Positions 1 to 8,105 of a stretch of DNA of 64,000 nt are shown here, one piece after another; the stretch's first letter is position 1; every line of letters starts with the position of its first letter. A model generated the notes under the pieces. It saw nothing but the letters and a program-made list of their open reading frames with translations. It did no database searches and was not told the DNA's origin. Both the position numbers and the translations under genes were made by a program. The stretch covers positions 682,001 through 746,000 of the forward strand of contig JADJXT010000002.1 in the NCBI GenBank assembly GCA_016720115.1, in the 5' to 3' direction. The DNA comes from Sphingomonadales bacterium (GTDB taxonomy: Bacteria > Pseudomonadota > Alphaproteobacteria > Sphingomonadales > Sphingomonadaceae).

Positions 1-117
1 GGCGGGAACCGCAGGCGGCGCGACCCCCTCCGGCAGCGCCCAGCGCCAGCCCGGCGCGCTCGCCGCGACAAGGCACAGCGCGGCGATTACCGGCAGGATG
101 ATACGAGCAGCCTTCAT
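1..117 (-). CDS. N-terminal fragment, di-haem cytochrome c peroxidase-like protein (partial)
   Basis: Only the first 39 codons are in the window; the gene runs off the left edge. The ATG at 117 lies four bases after the TGA (122-124) of the gene in front, so the two are probably co-transcribed. Seen: a short basic start, a hydrophobic segment (about residues 6-19) that would act as signal or membrane anchor, then WRWALPEGVAPPAVPA. From memory, sphingomonad di-haem peroxidases of the MauG/CcpA type begin this way, just before their first haem domain. No CXXCH haem motif is inside the window, so the family call is by resemblance only. A periplasmic electron-transfer role would fit the divergent TonB receptor. 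Confidence 0.45.
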   Translation of the reverse strand, partial: MKAARIILPVIAALCLVAASAPGWRWALPEGVAPPAVPA

Positions 118-121
118 CCGC

Positions 122-655
122 TCAGGGAAGACGCACGGCCATGACGGTTACCTGAGGCTCGCCATTGACGGCGATCTGCAGGGTATGGCGCCCCGGCGTC
201 AGCGCAAAATCGACCATCTTGCGGATGCCGGTGCATGCAGGGCCACGGCCATGTGCGACCGAGGTCAGGGCCTTGCCGCGCGCAACCAGATCGAGCCACG
301 CGCCCGAGCCGAGCGCGATGCGGTAAGTGCCCGCCTGCCGCACTTCGAGCCGCAACAGCCCGCCATAGCTGACCGAGCCGCCGGGCTTGTCGGGGCGAAC
401 CGGATAGGCGACCTCAGGCGTCGGCAGCAGCGTGACCTGCGCCGCCTGCCCGACCATCAGCGGCGCGGCGGAACTGCGGCCTTCGCGGCCCGCAGCCGTC
501 ACCGCAACCGGCGTGGTCCACGCCGCAAGTTCGCCGGTAGGCGCCATCACTGCGGTGCAAGCAGGCGGTTCGTCCGACGTCATCTGCGCGGTCGCCTCGC
601 CTGCAACAATGAAGGCCAGCCCCGTGGCCAGAAATTTCAATCGTGAGATACTCAT
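122..655 (-). CDS. small secreted protein of unknown function
   Basis: 177 residues. The start is placed at ATG 655 (MSISRLKFLATG), which gives a normal signal peptide: basic start, hydrophobic core to about residue 19, and cleavage after GEATA. An upstream in-frame ATG at 739 would add 28 residues without signal character and would overlap the divergent gene. The mature part has two cysteines (in PPACTAV and GPACTGIRK) that could form a disulfide, and a beta-rich C-terminal half (TPGRHTLQIAVNGE) like small periplasmic beta-sandwich proteins. I recognise no enzyme motif. It precedes the peroxidase-like gene by four bases and is divergent from the TonB receptor, so the three may form one uptake or redox unit. 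Confidence 0.7.
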   Translation of the reverse strand: MSISRLKFLATGLAFIVAGEATAQMTSDEPPACTAVMAPTGELAAWTTPVAVTAAGREGRSSAAPLMVGQAAQVTLLPTPEVAYPVRPDKPGGSVSYGGLLRLEVRQAGTYRIALGSGAWLDLVARGKALTSVAHGRGPACTGIRKMVDFALTPGRHTLQIAVNGEPQVTVMAVRLP

Positions 656-677
656 ATCGACTCCCTGGGTTGCCAAG

Positions 678-697
678 CTATATTTCCATAAATATAG
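678..697. promoter_or_regulatory. palindrome in divergent promoter region, possible operator
   Basis: CTATATTT (678-685), spacer CCAT, AAATATAG (690-697): a perfect 8-bp inverted repeat in the 83-bp gap between the secreted-protein start (655) and the TonB-receptor start (739). Position and symmetry suit an operator or overlapping -10 elements. No regulator gene is adjacent. Confidence 0.45.
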
Positions 698-738
698 GCT
701 GCGCCAGCCAATCGCAACATAATTGCACAGAGGAATCA

Positions 739-2815
739 ATGCGTCCCGTTTCCATTCTCGCCATCGCCGCTTTCCTTGCCGTTCCCGCAGCCGCCTTTGC
801 CGAAGAGGCAGCGGAGGACGGCGACGCCACCTTCACTCTCGGCCAGATCGTCGTCACCGCGCAGCGCCCGCAGGGCATCGAAATCGGCGGTGAAACGCTG
901 ACCGCCGAAGCGATCTAGGCGTTCAACCGTTCGACACTCGACGATGCCGTCAACACCATGCCCGGCGTCGCTGCCTCGAACAGCGGCGGCACGCGCAATG
1001 AGCGGCTGATCTTCGTGCGCGGTTTCGACCGCTTTCAGGTGCCATTGTCGATCGACGGCATCCGCGTCTATCTGCCCGCCGACAACCGGCTCGATTATGG
1101 CCGCTTCCTCACCCCCGACATCGCCGAAGTGCAGGTTGCAAAGGGCTATGCCTCGGTGCTCGACGGCCCCGGCGCGATGGGCGGCGCGATCAATCTCGTC
1201 ACCAGCAAGCCGACCAGCGCGCTCGAAGGCGAAGTGCGCGGTACGCTCAATCTTGATCGCGGCGCCGATTATGCGGGCTACACCGCCTATGGCCGCATCG
1301 GCACCGCGCATGACAACTGGTATGCGCACGTCTCGTTCGCGCGCAATTTTCAGGATCATTGGGAATTGCCGGGCGGCTACACCCCGATTGCAAATTCAGC
1401 GGAAGATGGGGGTGAGCGCGATTTCTCCCGCACCGAGGATTGGCGGCTCAACGTCAAGGCCGGATTCACCCCCAATGCCACCGATGAATATGCGATCAGC
1501 TATGCAAGGCAGGAAGGCGCGAAGAACGCTCCGCTCCACATCACCGATGGCGTATCGGCGCAGCGCAACTGGTCATGGCCCTATTGGAACATCGACAGTA
1601 TCTACTTCCTTTCGACCACCGCGCTCGGCGAGCGCGCGACGTTGAAGACGCGCATTTACCATAACACATTCGACAATCTGCTGCGCTCCTTCGACAATCG
1701 CAGCCAGACCAGCCAGACTCTGGGTCGCGCCTTCAACAGCTACTATGCCGACGAGGCGTGGGGCGGCTCAGCGGAACTTGGCGTCGACGTCAGCGAGGCC
1801 GACCGGCTGACGCTCGCCGCGCACTACCGCCGCGACACGCATGTCGAATGGCAGCAGTCATTCCCGTCGGGCTTTACCGAACCCGATCAGACCAATGTCG
1901 AGGACAGCTACAGCATCGCGCTGGAAAACCGGCTGGCCTTCTCGCCGACCCTCAGCCTCACCCTTGGCGCAAGCTATGACTGGCGCGACCTCAAACGCGC
2001 CGAGGAATATGGCACACCGCCCACCGGCGGCGCGGCACAGGTGTTCAGCTATCCGCTGACGAACGCAGATGCCTTCAACGCGCAGGGCCAGCTCGTCTGG
2101 ACGCCCGATGAAGACACCCGCCTCAACGCCAGCATCTCGTCGCGCGCGCTTCCCGACGATCTTCGAACGCTTCAGCACCCAGTTCGGCACCGCCGCGTCA
2201 AACCCTGCTCTGAAGGCCGAGCGCGCGACCAATTACGAGCTGGGCGTCAGCCGCAATTTCGGTGCGCTCAACATCGAAGGCGCGCTGTTCTACAGCGACA
2301 TTCAGGACGCCATCGTCTCGGTGCGCCCGGCAGGCTTTCCGGCCAATTCGAGCCAGCGCCAGAATCTGGGCGATGCCGAATATTATGGCGCGGAGATTGC
2401 GTTGACGGCCAGGCTTGCCCCGTCGTTCAGCATCGGCGCGAACTACACCTATATTCACCGCGATTTCGAAGTCACCGGCGCGGCGCCGGGCACCGTCGTG
2501 CCGGTGTTCGCGCTCACCGGCGTGCCGGCGCACAAGGCATTTCTCTATGCCGAATGGAAGCCGCTCGCCGGGCTGCGCGTCCTCCCCAGCATCGACATCG
2601 CGTCGGACCGCACCACATCGACGACCGCCGCAACGCCGGTCTATTACCGGACCGGCAGCTATGTGCAGGCCAATCTGCGCATCGACTATGCCGTTACCGA
2701 AACCATCGAGATCGGCCTCGGCGCGCGCAACCTGTTCGACGATTACTACATCCTCACCGACGGTTTTCCCGAACCGGGGCGGAGCTTCTTCCTGAGTGCG
2801 CGCGCGAAGTTCTAG
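739..2815 (+). pseudogene. TonB-dependent outer membrane receptor, disrupted by amber codon and frameshift
   Basis: ATG 739 starts a signal peptide (MRPVSILAIAAFLAVPAAAFA) and the motif FTLGQIVVTAQ typical of receptor N-termini. Codon 60 (916-918) is TAG. The same frame then continues from 919 as the plug domain (NTMPGVAAS, FVRGFDRFQVPLSIDGI, AINLVTSKP) and the barrel. A second lesion lies at the (CG)4 run 2141-2148: the frame shifts, and the conserved RFPTIFERF block and the rest of the barrel, ending with the aromatic-rich C-terminus SFFLSARAKF, are read in another frame to TAG 2815. Restoring one CG unit would give about 692 residues, normal for the family. With both lesions no functional receptor can be made. 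Sequencing error at the CG run is possible, but the amber codon needs a separate explanation. Confidence 0.85.
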
Positions 2816-2968
2816 GACAATCAGGCATTCGCCAGCCGCAGATTCAAGGACAGCGACGGCAACCACCGGAGCACCGGATGGCCTGCCTCAACGGCATCGG
2901 CAGAAGCACAATGCCTTCGCCGCCGGTGCTGTTTCCGGTCGGCTCACGGGCGGCTATCATTTCGGACA

Positions 2969-3517
2969 TCATTTTTCTATTTTGTCGATGAGAGAAATTG
3001 CTGTTGCCTTCGCGGTGCCATTGGGCGCGCTGCCTATGGTGAGGATCACAAATTTGTCCTTGTCGATAAACACGTTCATCTGATTGATACCCGGTATGAA
3101 AAAGGCTGCCTTTCCCAGATCGGGAACATCCTCTATGGTTTTGCCAAATGCTTTGACGGATGCTTCCGCTGCATTCCGGGCGGTAGCGATGGCTTCCGGC
3201 GTGTTGTCAGAAATCGGCGACCAGCGGGCCATCAACGTGGCGGTGCTGCCGCTTGCAAGCTCGTAGGTGCATTCAGACGTTGCCGCATTGGGGCCAGCCG
3301 CTTCGCTAACGAAGCCGAGCCTGGTTTTGGTGACATTGTCATTCAGGGCAGCGCCCAGATCGGCCTTGTCGAGCAAAGTGCAGGCATCGGTCGCGTTCCA
3401 CGTCGCGCTTGCGCTGCTGGCTTCGCTCTGTTGGGCGGCCTTGTCACCCGATCCGCCACAGGCTGCGAGAAGCATTGCTGCGCCGACGGGCATGGCCCGC
3501 AAGATCAAACCATTCAT
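2969..3517 (-). CDS. small lipoprotein of unknown function
   Basis: 182 residues. The start is set at ATG 3517 because GGAGG stands six bases before it; the in-frame ATGs at 3529 and 3535 lack that. The N-terminus MNGLILRAMPVGAAMLLAAC is a lipoprotein signal with lipobox LAAC, so the mature protein begins at Cys20 and is lipid anchored. An Asn/Ser/Ala-rich linker follows, then a globular part with two cysteines (DACTLLD, SECTYELA), a pattern seen in periplasmic DUF3558-like lipoproteins; that resemblance is weak. It lies 20 bp downstream of the truncated large-protein gene on the same strand, so it was probably co-transcribed with it and may have lost its promoter. Confidence 0.75.
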   Translation of the reverse strand: MNGLILRAMPVGAAMLLAACGGSGDKAAQQSEASSASATWNATDACTLLDKADLGAALNDNVTKTRLGFVSEAAGPNAATSECTYELASGSTATLMARWSPISDNTPEAIATARNAAEASVKAFGKTIEDVPDLGKAAFFIPGINQMNVFIDKDKFVILTIGSAPNGTAKATAISLIDKIEK

Positions 3518-3537
3518 AATATCCTCCATTTTCACGT

Positions 3538-4824
3538 TCAGTTCGGTTTGGGAAATTTGGGTTGCTTGCCCGCTTTCTTGGCCTGCTCCACCAGTTTCAT
3601 ATTGGCTCGCAGCTTGGATGCTTCGACTTCGGCCGCAAATTTTGGTGCGAATTGCTTGTTGACCAGCTTGTTTATGGCCGCAGTATCCATCGTGGGATTG
3701 GCATAGGCGGCCTGTTTGGCAGCCGGTCCCATCTGGGCGGCCAGATTCGCAATCTTATCTACGCAGATCGAATCCTGGCATTGCGAGGTGTATAGCGCCT
3801 GTGCCAGCGTGCCCATCGCATCGGAGGTGTCGGACGATTTCTGCGCCTTACGATCAAGACTGTCGGCATAATATTTTTCCGCAGCCTTTTTCGCTTCCAC
3901 CAACTTCTCCACCACTGGCGACTTGTCGATCCTGGCATTTGATCCGAGCACATCCTCCTGATCCCACGCCCATTCCACGGTGTCGTGGCGCTTCCATTTG
4001 ATGCTGTCGGCACAGATCACATCGAAGCATTTGGACTGCCAATATTTGTCGTAATTGAGGCCCCAATTTTCCACGTCGCGTTTGAAGGGGCTGTAGGGGC
4101 CGTCGGGTGAGAGTATATAATCGCGCTCACAAATCGTACCGTCGTGACATCCAAAATCCGTGCTGAGCTTGAGACCGGCAATGGGCAGGTCAACGGGCCA
4201 GTCAACCGAGGCGCTCCATACGGCAAGGTTGAGGGACATGCGTGCGGTGAGGCCAGGTTTCAAAGTGACGTCAATGTCATAATTCGGCTTCTCCACCCGG
4301 AACGAACTAATCTGGGCGGCATCCATTGGCAGATCCATGGTTGGGTTCGGCGTGGCTGCAAAGGAAAGCGGCTTTTTGGCGACGGTTATGCCCATGTCGC
4401 TGGAGGTTAACGTGATTTTGATCGATGGATGGATCTTGGCAGCAATAAAACCGAAATTGGCGTAATTGTTGAGCAGATCCACCTGCTCGATAACAAAATT
4501 CATCGACGGAGGATTGGCTTGTCCTGGTACCGGCGGCTGGACCTGTCCGCCGGTGAAAGAGCCAGTGAGATAATCGGTAAGCTTCTTCTCTAACGCCAAT
4601 TCAGGTGGCCGGATCCCGCCTATCAGGGGTAGGTTGGCAGCGAAACCCGCTTTGCCGCCAAACTGCGCCACCAATTCTTGCGCGTTGAACAGCTTGTCGG
4701 ACGCAATGCCGGCTGCTCCGTAATCCTCAACCGTCCCGTCCAGCATTTTGATCGCGGGCTGCAACGTGGCTGTGCCTTTGGGGTCGAACCTGTATGTCCC
4801 GCCAAATCGCATCGGAAAACGCAT
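3538..4824 (-). pseudogene. large exported-type protein of unknown function, 5' end lost
   Basis: The frame is open from 3540 back to 5202, but the part above about 4850 is only the mirror of the CoA-transferase gene on the other strand. Genuine protein begins near the first in-frame ATG at 4824 (MRFPMRFGGTYRFDPKG) and runs about 428 residues. It has no signal peptide, yet its composition (two CxxxxC-type pairs, Asp/Asn-rich beta segments, a Lys/Ala coiled tail ending KKAGKQPKFPKPN) suggests an exported or envelope protein. I infer that the coding start, with its signal, was cut away when this segment was joined head to head to the CoA-transferase. The family is not recognised. Confidence 0.55.
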
Positions 4825-4858
4825 GCCCAATGGGGTGCTGGAAATAGATGGCCGGCGC

Positions 4859-6145
4859 ATGGCTGCTGACAAGCAGATTGCCACCGAACCTGTCTCAATG
4901 CCAACGCCGCCCGTTCCCGGACTACCGCTTTCCGGGCTGAAAGTGCTCGACCTCGGCGTCATCGTTGTCGGCGGCGAACAAGGGCGTCTGCTGGCCGATC
5001 TCGGTGCCGACGTCATCAAGATCGAATCCCGCGCCTTTCCGGACGGCACGCGACAATCCGATGGCGCCTTGGGAATTTCCACCAGCTTTGCCGCCGGGCA
5101 CCGCAACAAGCGCAGCCTTGGGCTCAACCTTCGCAATGACGAAGGCAAGGCCATCTTTGAAAAACTTGTCGCGAAAGCGGACGTGATCCTCACCAATTTC
5201 AAGCCGGGAACGATGGAGTCGCTGGGCCTGGGCTATGAACATCTGAAAGCCATCAAACCCGATATCATCCTTGTCGAAAGCTCCGCCTTCGGGCCAACGG
5301 GGCCCTGGGCCAAACGCATGGGCTATGGCCCGCTGGTTCGCGCCGCAACCGGGCTGACAATGCAATGGCGCTATCCGGACGATCCGGAATCGTACAGCGA
5401 TTCGGTGACCATCTATCCCGACCATGTCGGCGGGCGCATCTCGATATTGGGCGTGCTGGCGCTGCTGCTCGACCGCAATCGTTCGGGAAGCGGCGGGCAT
5501 GTCTGTTCCTCGCAAGCCGAAATCGTGCTTGCGCATCAGGGCTGGCAAATTGCGGCAGCCCAGTCGGGACTGGTCGACCCGCTCGAACCACAGGATGTGC
5601 CGTGGGGCGTTTTCCCGACGGCAGGCGAGGACGAATGGTGCGCGGTTACCGTCCGCGATGAAGCCGACTGGTCGAGCCTGTGCAAATTGCTGCCGAAACT
5701 GGATGCCGCGATGGTGCGATCCGACCGGTTGGCGCATCGCGAAGCCATCGAGGGAGAACTGGTGGCATGGCTGCGTGAGCGTACCGCAACCGAAGCAATG
5801 GAAACGCTCCAGCAAGCGGGAATCCCGGCAGGCCGCATGAACCGTATCGCAGATCTGCCCGAATTTGCCGCCTATCGCGAGCGCGGAACCTTCCGGATCG
5901 AAACCCATCCCCACTTGCCAGAGCCCTTTGTCAGCGGAGCATTGATCGCAAGATCAGAACGGCTGGCACCTCCGCCGACGCGCCCTGCCCCATTGGCAGG
6001 CGAACATAGCGCCGAGGTAATCGAAGAGTGGCTTGGTTTTGGGCAGGCAGAAATCGACATACTGGTTGAACGTGGCGTGATTGAGTCCTTAAGCGCTGAC
6101 ATTGAAACCGCCATTCGCGAATTGAAAGGACGTTCCCGTGAGTGA
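4859..6145 (+). CDS. CaiB/BaiF CoA-transferase, probably only the C-terminal half of a double-domain protein
   Basis: Starts at ATG 4859 or ATG 4898; neither has a good ribosome site. About 428 residues. Class III CoA-transferases move CoA between acids through an Asp-bound intermediate. Seen: PLSGLKVLDLG, RLLADLGADVIKIE, GHRNKRSLGLNL, and FGPTGPWAKRMGYGPLVRAATG. At the place of the catalytic Asp (usual motif GY-D or GF-D) this protein has Gly. From memory, double-domain CaiB proteins of sphingomonads and actinobacteria have a second half with exactly this wording (LGVIVVG..., Gly for Asp), while the first half carries the Asp. The left part of the gene therefore looks lost at the junction near 4830-4900. 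It overlaps the next gene by 8 bp. Function without the first half is doubtful. Confidence 0.75.
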   Translation: MAADKQIATEPVSMPTPPVPGLPLSGLKVLDLGVIVVGGEQGRLLADLGADVIKIESRAFPDGTRQSDGALGISTSFAAGHRNKRSLGLNLRNDEGKAIFEKLVAKADVILTNFKPGTMESLGLGYEHLKAIKPDIILVESSAFGPTGPWAKRMGYGPLVRAATGLTMQWRYPDDPESYSDSVTIYPDHVGGRISILGVLALLLDRNRSGSGGHVCSSQAEIVLAHQGWQIAAAQSGLVDPLEPQDVPWGVFPTAGEDEWCAVTVRDEADWSSLCKLLPKLDAAMVRSDRLAHREAIEGELVAWLRERTATEAMETLQQAGIPAGRMNRIADLPEFAAYRERGTFRIETHPHLPEPFVSGALIARSERLAPPPTRPAPLAGEHSAEVIEEWLGFGQAEIDILVERGVIESLSADIETAIRELKGRSRE

Positions 6146-6941
6146 GACAACATCCCCCGCCGTTCTGGTAGAACGCCAAGGCCATATTCTGATCGCGACA
6201 ATCAATCGTCCCGAGGCGCGAAACGCCGTCAATGCCGCCGTCCATGTCGGGCTGGGCGAAGCCCTTGAGCAGGCGGAAAATGATCCCGAAATCCGGGTGG
6301 TCATCCTGACAGGCACCGGCGATCAGGCGTTTTGCGCGGGCGCAGATTTGAAGGCCCTGTCGCGCGGCGAGCGGCTGACCCCGGAAGACAAGGCCCAACG
6401 CGCATGGGGTTTTGCCGGTGTGGTACAGCACCCGATCGGCAAGCCGATGATCGCCGCAGTCAACGGGTTTGCGCTTGGTGGCGGTACAGAACTGGCGCTA
6501 GCCTGCGATCTGGTGGTCGCCGCCGACCACGCCGTATTCGGCCTGCCCGAGGTAAAGCGGGGGATATATGCAGCAGCCGGCGGCGCCTTTCGCATCGCAC
6601 AGCAGCTTCCGCCGAAAGTGGCGATGGAAATCCTGCTGACCGGCGAACCCTTTTCCGCGCAGCGCGCACTTGAACTCGGCTTTGCCAACCGCGTGGTTCC
6701 TTTGGACAAGCTGATGGAAACCGCGATCGATCTTGCCAACCGCATTGCGGTCAATGCTCCCCTGTCGGTTCAGGCGAGCAAGCGGATTGCCATGGGCATT
6801 TCCGAAGGTGCGATTGCCAGCGACGCGTCTTTCTGGGAAGCCAACAATCGCGAAGGCCGGGTTGTCATGCAATCACAGGATGCGAAAGAAGGCCCGCTGG
6901 CCTTCGCGCAAAAGCGCCAGCCTGTCTGGCAGGCAAAGTAA
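6138..6941 (+). CDS. enoyl-CoA hydratase/isomerase family protein (crotonase)
   Basis: 267 residues from GTG 6138, overlapping the CoA-transferase end by 8 bp, so translation is coupled. Crotonases hydrate 2-enoyl-CoA in beta-oxidation-like pathways. Seen: the start VLVERQGHILIATINRPEARNA, the CoA-binding loop FCAGADLKAL, the oxyanion-hole segment NGFALGGGTELALACD with the first catalytic Glu, and FGLPEVKRGI with the second Glu. Both acid/base residues are present, so hydratase activity is expected, unlike the second crotonase of this island at 14590. Length is normal. It ends 26 bp before the convergent acyl-CoA dehydrogenase. Confidence 0.9.
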   Translation: MSETTSPAVLVERQGHILIATINRPEARNAVNAAVHVGLGEALEQAENDPEIRVVILTGTGDQAFCAGADLKALSRGERLTPEDKAQRAWGFAGVVQHPIGKPMIAAVNGFALGGGTELALACDLVVAADHAVFGLPEVKRGIYAAAGGAFRIAQQLPPKVAMEILLTGEPFSAQRALELGFANRVVPLDKLMETAIDLANRIAVNAPLSVQASKRIAMGISEGAIASDASFWEANNREGRVVMQSQDAKEGPLAFAQKRQPVWQAK

Positions 6942-6967
6942 GACTGAAATGCTTTGCCGGGCGAGGC

Positions 6968-8095
6968 TCAGCCCAGCCTTGCCCGCCTTGCCAGATGCCA
7001 GTCGGCGCTGCCGAACTCGCCCTCGATCTGGGTTGCGCGCTTGAAATAATGGCCGATGGGTAACTCGTCGGTCATCCCCATCCCGCCATGCAGCTGCACC
7101 GCATTCTGCCCGACAAATCGGCAAGCCTCGGCCACCGTCGCCTTTGCCGAAGAGGCCGCGCGGGCGCGCTCGTCCGCCGGGGCATCGAGCTTCAGTGTTG
7201 CCAGTAACGCCGCCGCCCGTGTCAGTTCGACATGCATATACATGTCGACCATGCGGTGTTGCAGCACCTGGAAAGAAGCGATTGGCTGGCCGAACTGCTG
7301 GCGCTGCTGCGTATAGGCAACGGTGTCCTGCAACAATTTGTCGAGCAGGCCCGATGCCTCGGCAGCCTGCGCCGCGACCGCGCGATCGCGCAGTTCCTCC
7401 AGAAGCTCGAGTCCCCGCCCCTCGCCACCGATCAGCGCGTCTTGCGAAACCTCAACATTGGTGAGGATGATATCCGCCGCCCGCCGTCCATCAATGGTCG
7501 GGTAAGGGTGCATCGCCACGCCGTCGGCATCGCTGGAAACAAGGAACAGGGAAATGCCTGAAGCATCCCCAGCCTGCCCGGATGTGCGCGCTGCGACAAT
7601 CAACCGATCGGCCCATGGTGCCGCAATGACGACCGATTTTTGCCCGTTCAACCGCCAGCCTGCCGGACCGGGTTCAGCCGTGGCGGCAATATACCCATAA
7701 TCATAGCGCATCTGCGGCTCGCCGATCGCCAGTGCCAGCCGCACCTTGCCTGCTGCCACATCGCCTAGCAGACCGGTCGCGGCCCCGCCTGCCTTTTCGA
7801 GCAGCCAGCCGCCATGAAACAGCGTTTCGGCAACCGGCTCCAGCATCAGCGCGCGGCCCAGTTCCTCCATGATGATCATTTGCTCGATAGCGCCGCCGCC
7901 AAGCCCGCCCCGTTCCTGCGAAATCGTGGCACCCAGCAGGCCCAGTTCGCCAGCCAAGGCAGACCAGATTTCCGTCCGATAGCCCGGATCGGATCGCGAC
8001 GCGGCAACACGCTCGGCAAAACCATAACGCTGTGCCAGAAACTGGCGCAGCATATTCTGCAACATCTGCTGGTCTTCGCTCAACTCAAAGTTCAT
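6968..8095 (-). CDS. acyl-CoA dehydrogenase family protein
   Basis: 375 residues. The start is ATG 8095 (MNFELSEDQQMLQNMLRQF), the usual N-terminus of the family; the longer open frame to 8494 is a shadow of the aldehyde dehydrogenase. FAD-dependent alpha,beta-desaturation of an acyl-CoA is expected. Seen: the N-terminal helical domain, the middle beta domain (WRLNGQKSVVIAAPWADRL), and the C-terminal helices with YTQQRQQFGQPIASFQVLQH and AVQLHGGMGMTDE. It resembles the shorter subunit type that pairs with a second dehydrogenase (as in heterodimeric FadE pairs); the likely partner is the gene at 9648. It follows the aldehyde dehydrogenase by 10 bp in one leftward operon. Confidence 0.9.
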   Translation of the reverse strand: MNFELSEDQQMLQNMLRQFLAQRYGFAERVAASRSDPGYRTEIWSALAGELGLLGATISQERGGLGGGAIEQMIIMEELGRALMLEPVAETLFHGGWLLEKAGGAATGLLGDVAAGKVRLALAIGEPQMRYDYGYIAATAEPGPAGWRLNGQKSVVIAAPWADRLIVAARTSGQAGDASGISLFLVSSDADGVAMHPYPTIDGRRAADIILTNVEVSQDALIGGEGRGLELLEELRDRAVAAQAAEASGLLDKLLQDTVAYTQQRQQFGQPIASFQVLQHRMVDMYMHVELTRAAALLATLKLDAPADERARAASSAKATVAEACRFVGQNAVQLHGGMGMTDELPIGHYFKRATQIEGEFGSADWHLARRARLG

Positions 8096-8105
8096 GACAG
8101 CAACC

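Noticed and set aside
916..918. TAG in the TonB receptor read as a recoded (pyrrolysine or suppressed) codon
   Set aside because: There is no reason for recoding in this group and a second lesion exists in the same gene, so decay or error is simpler.
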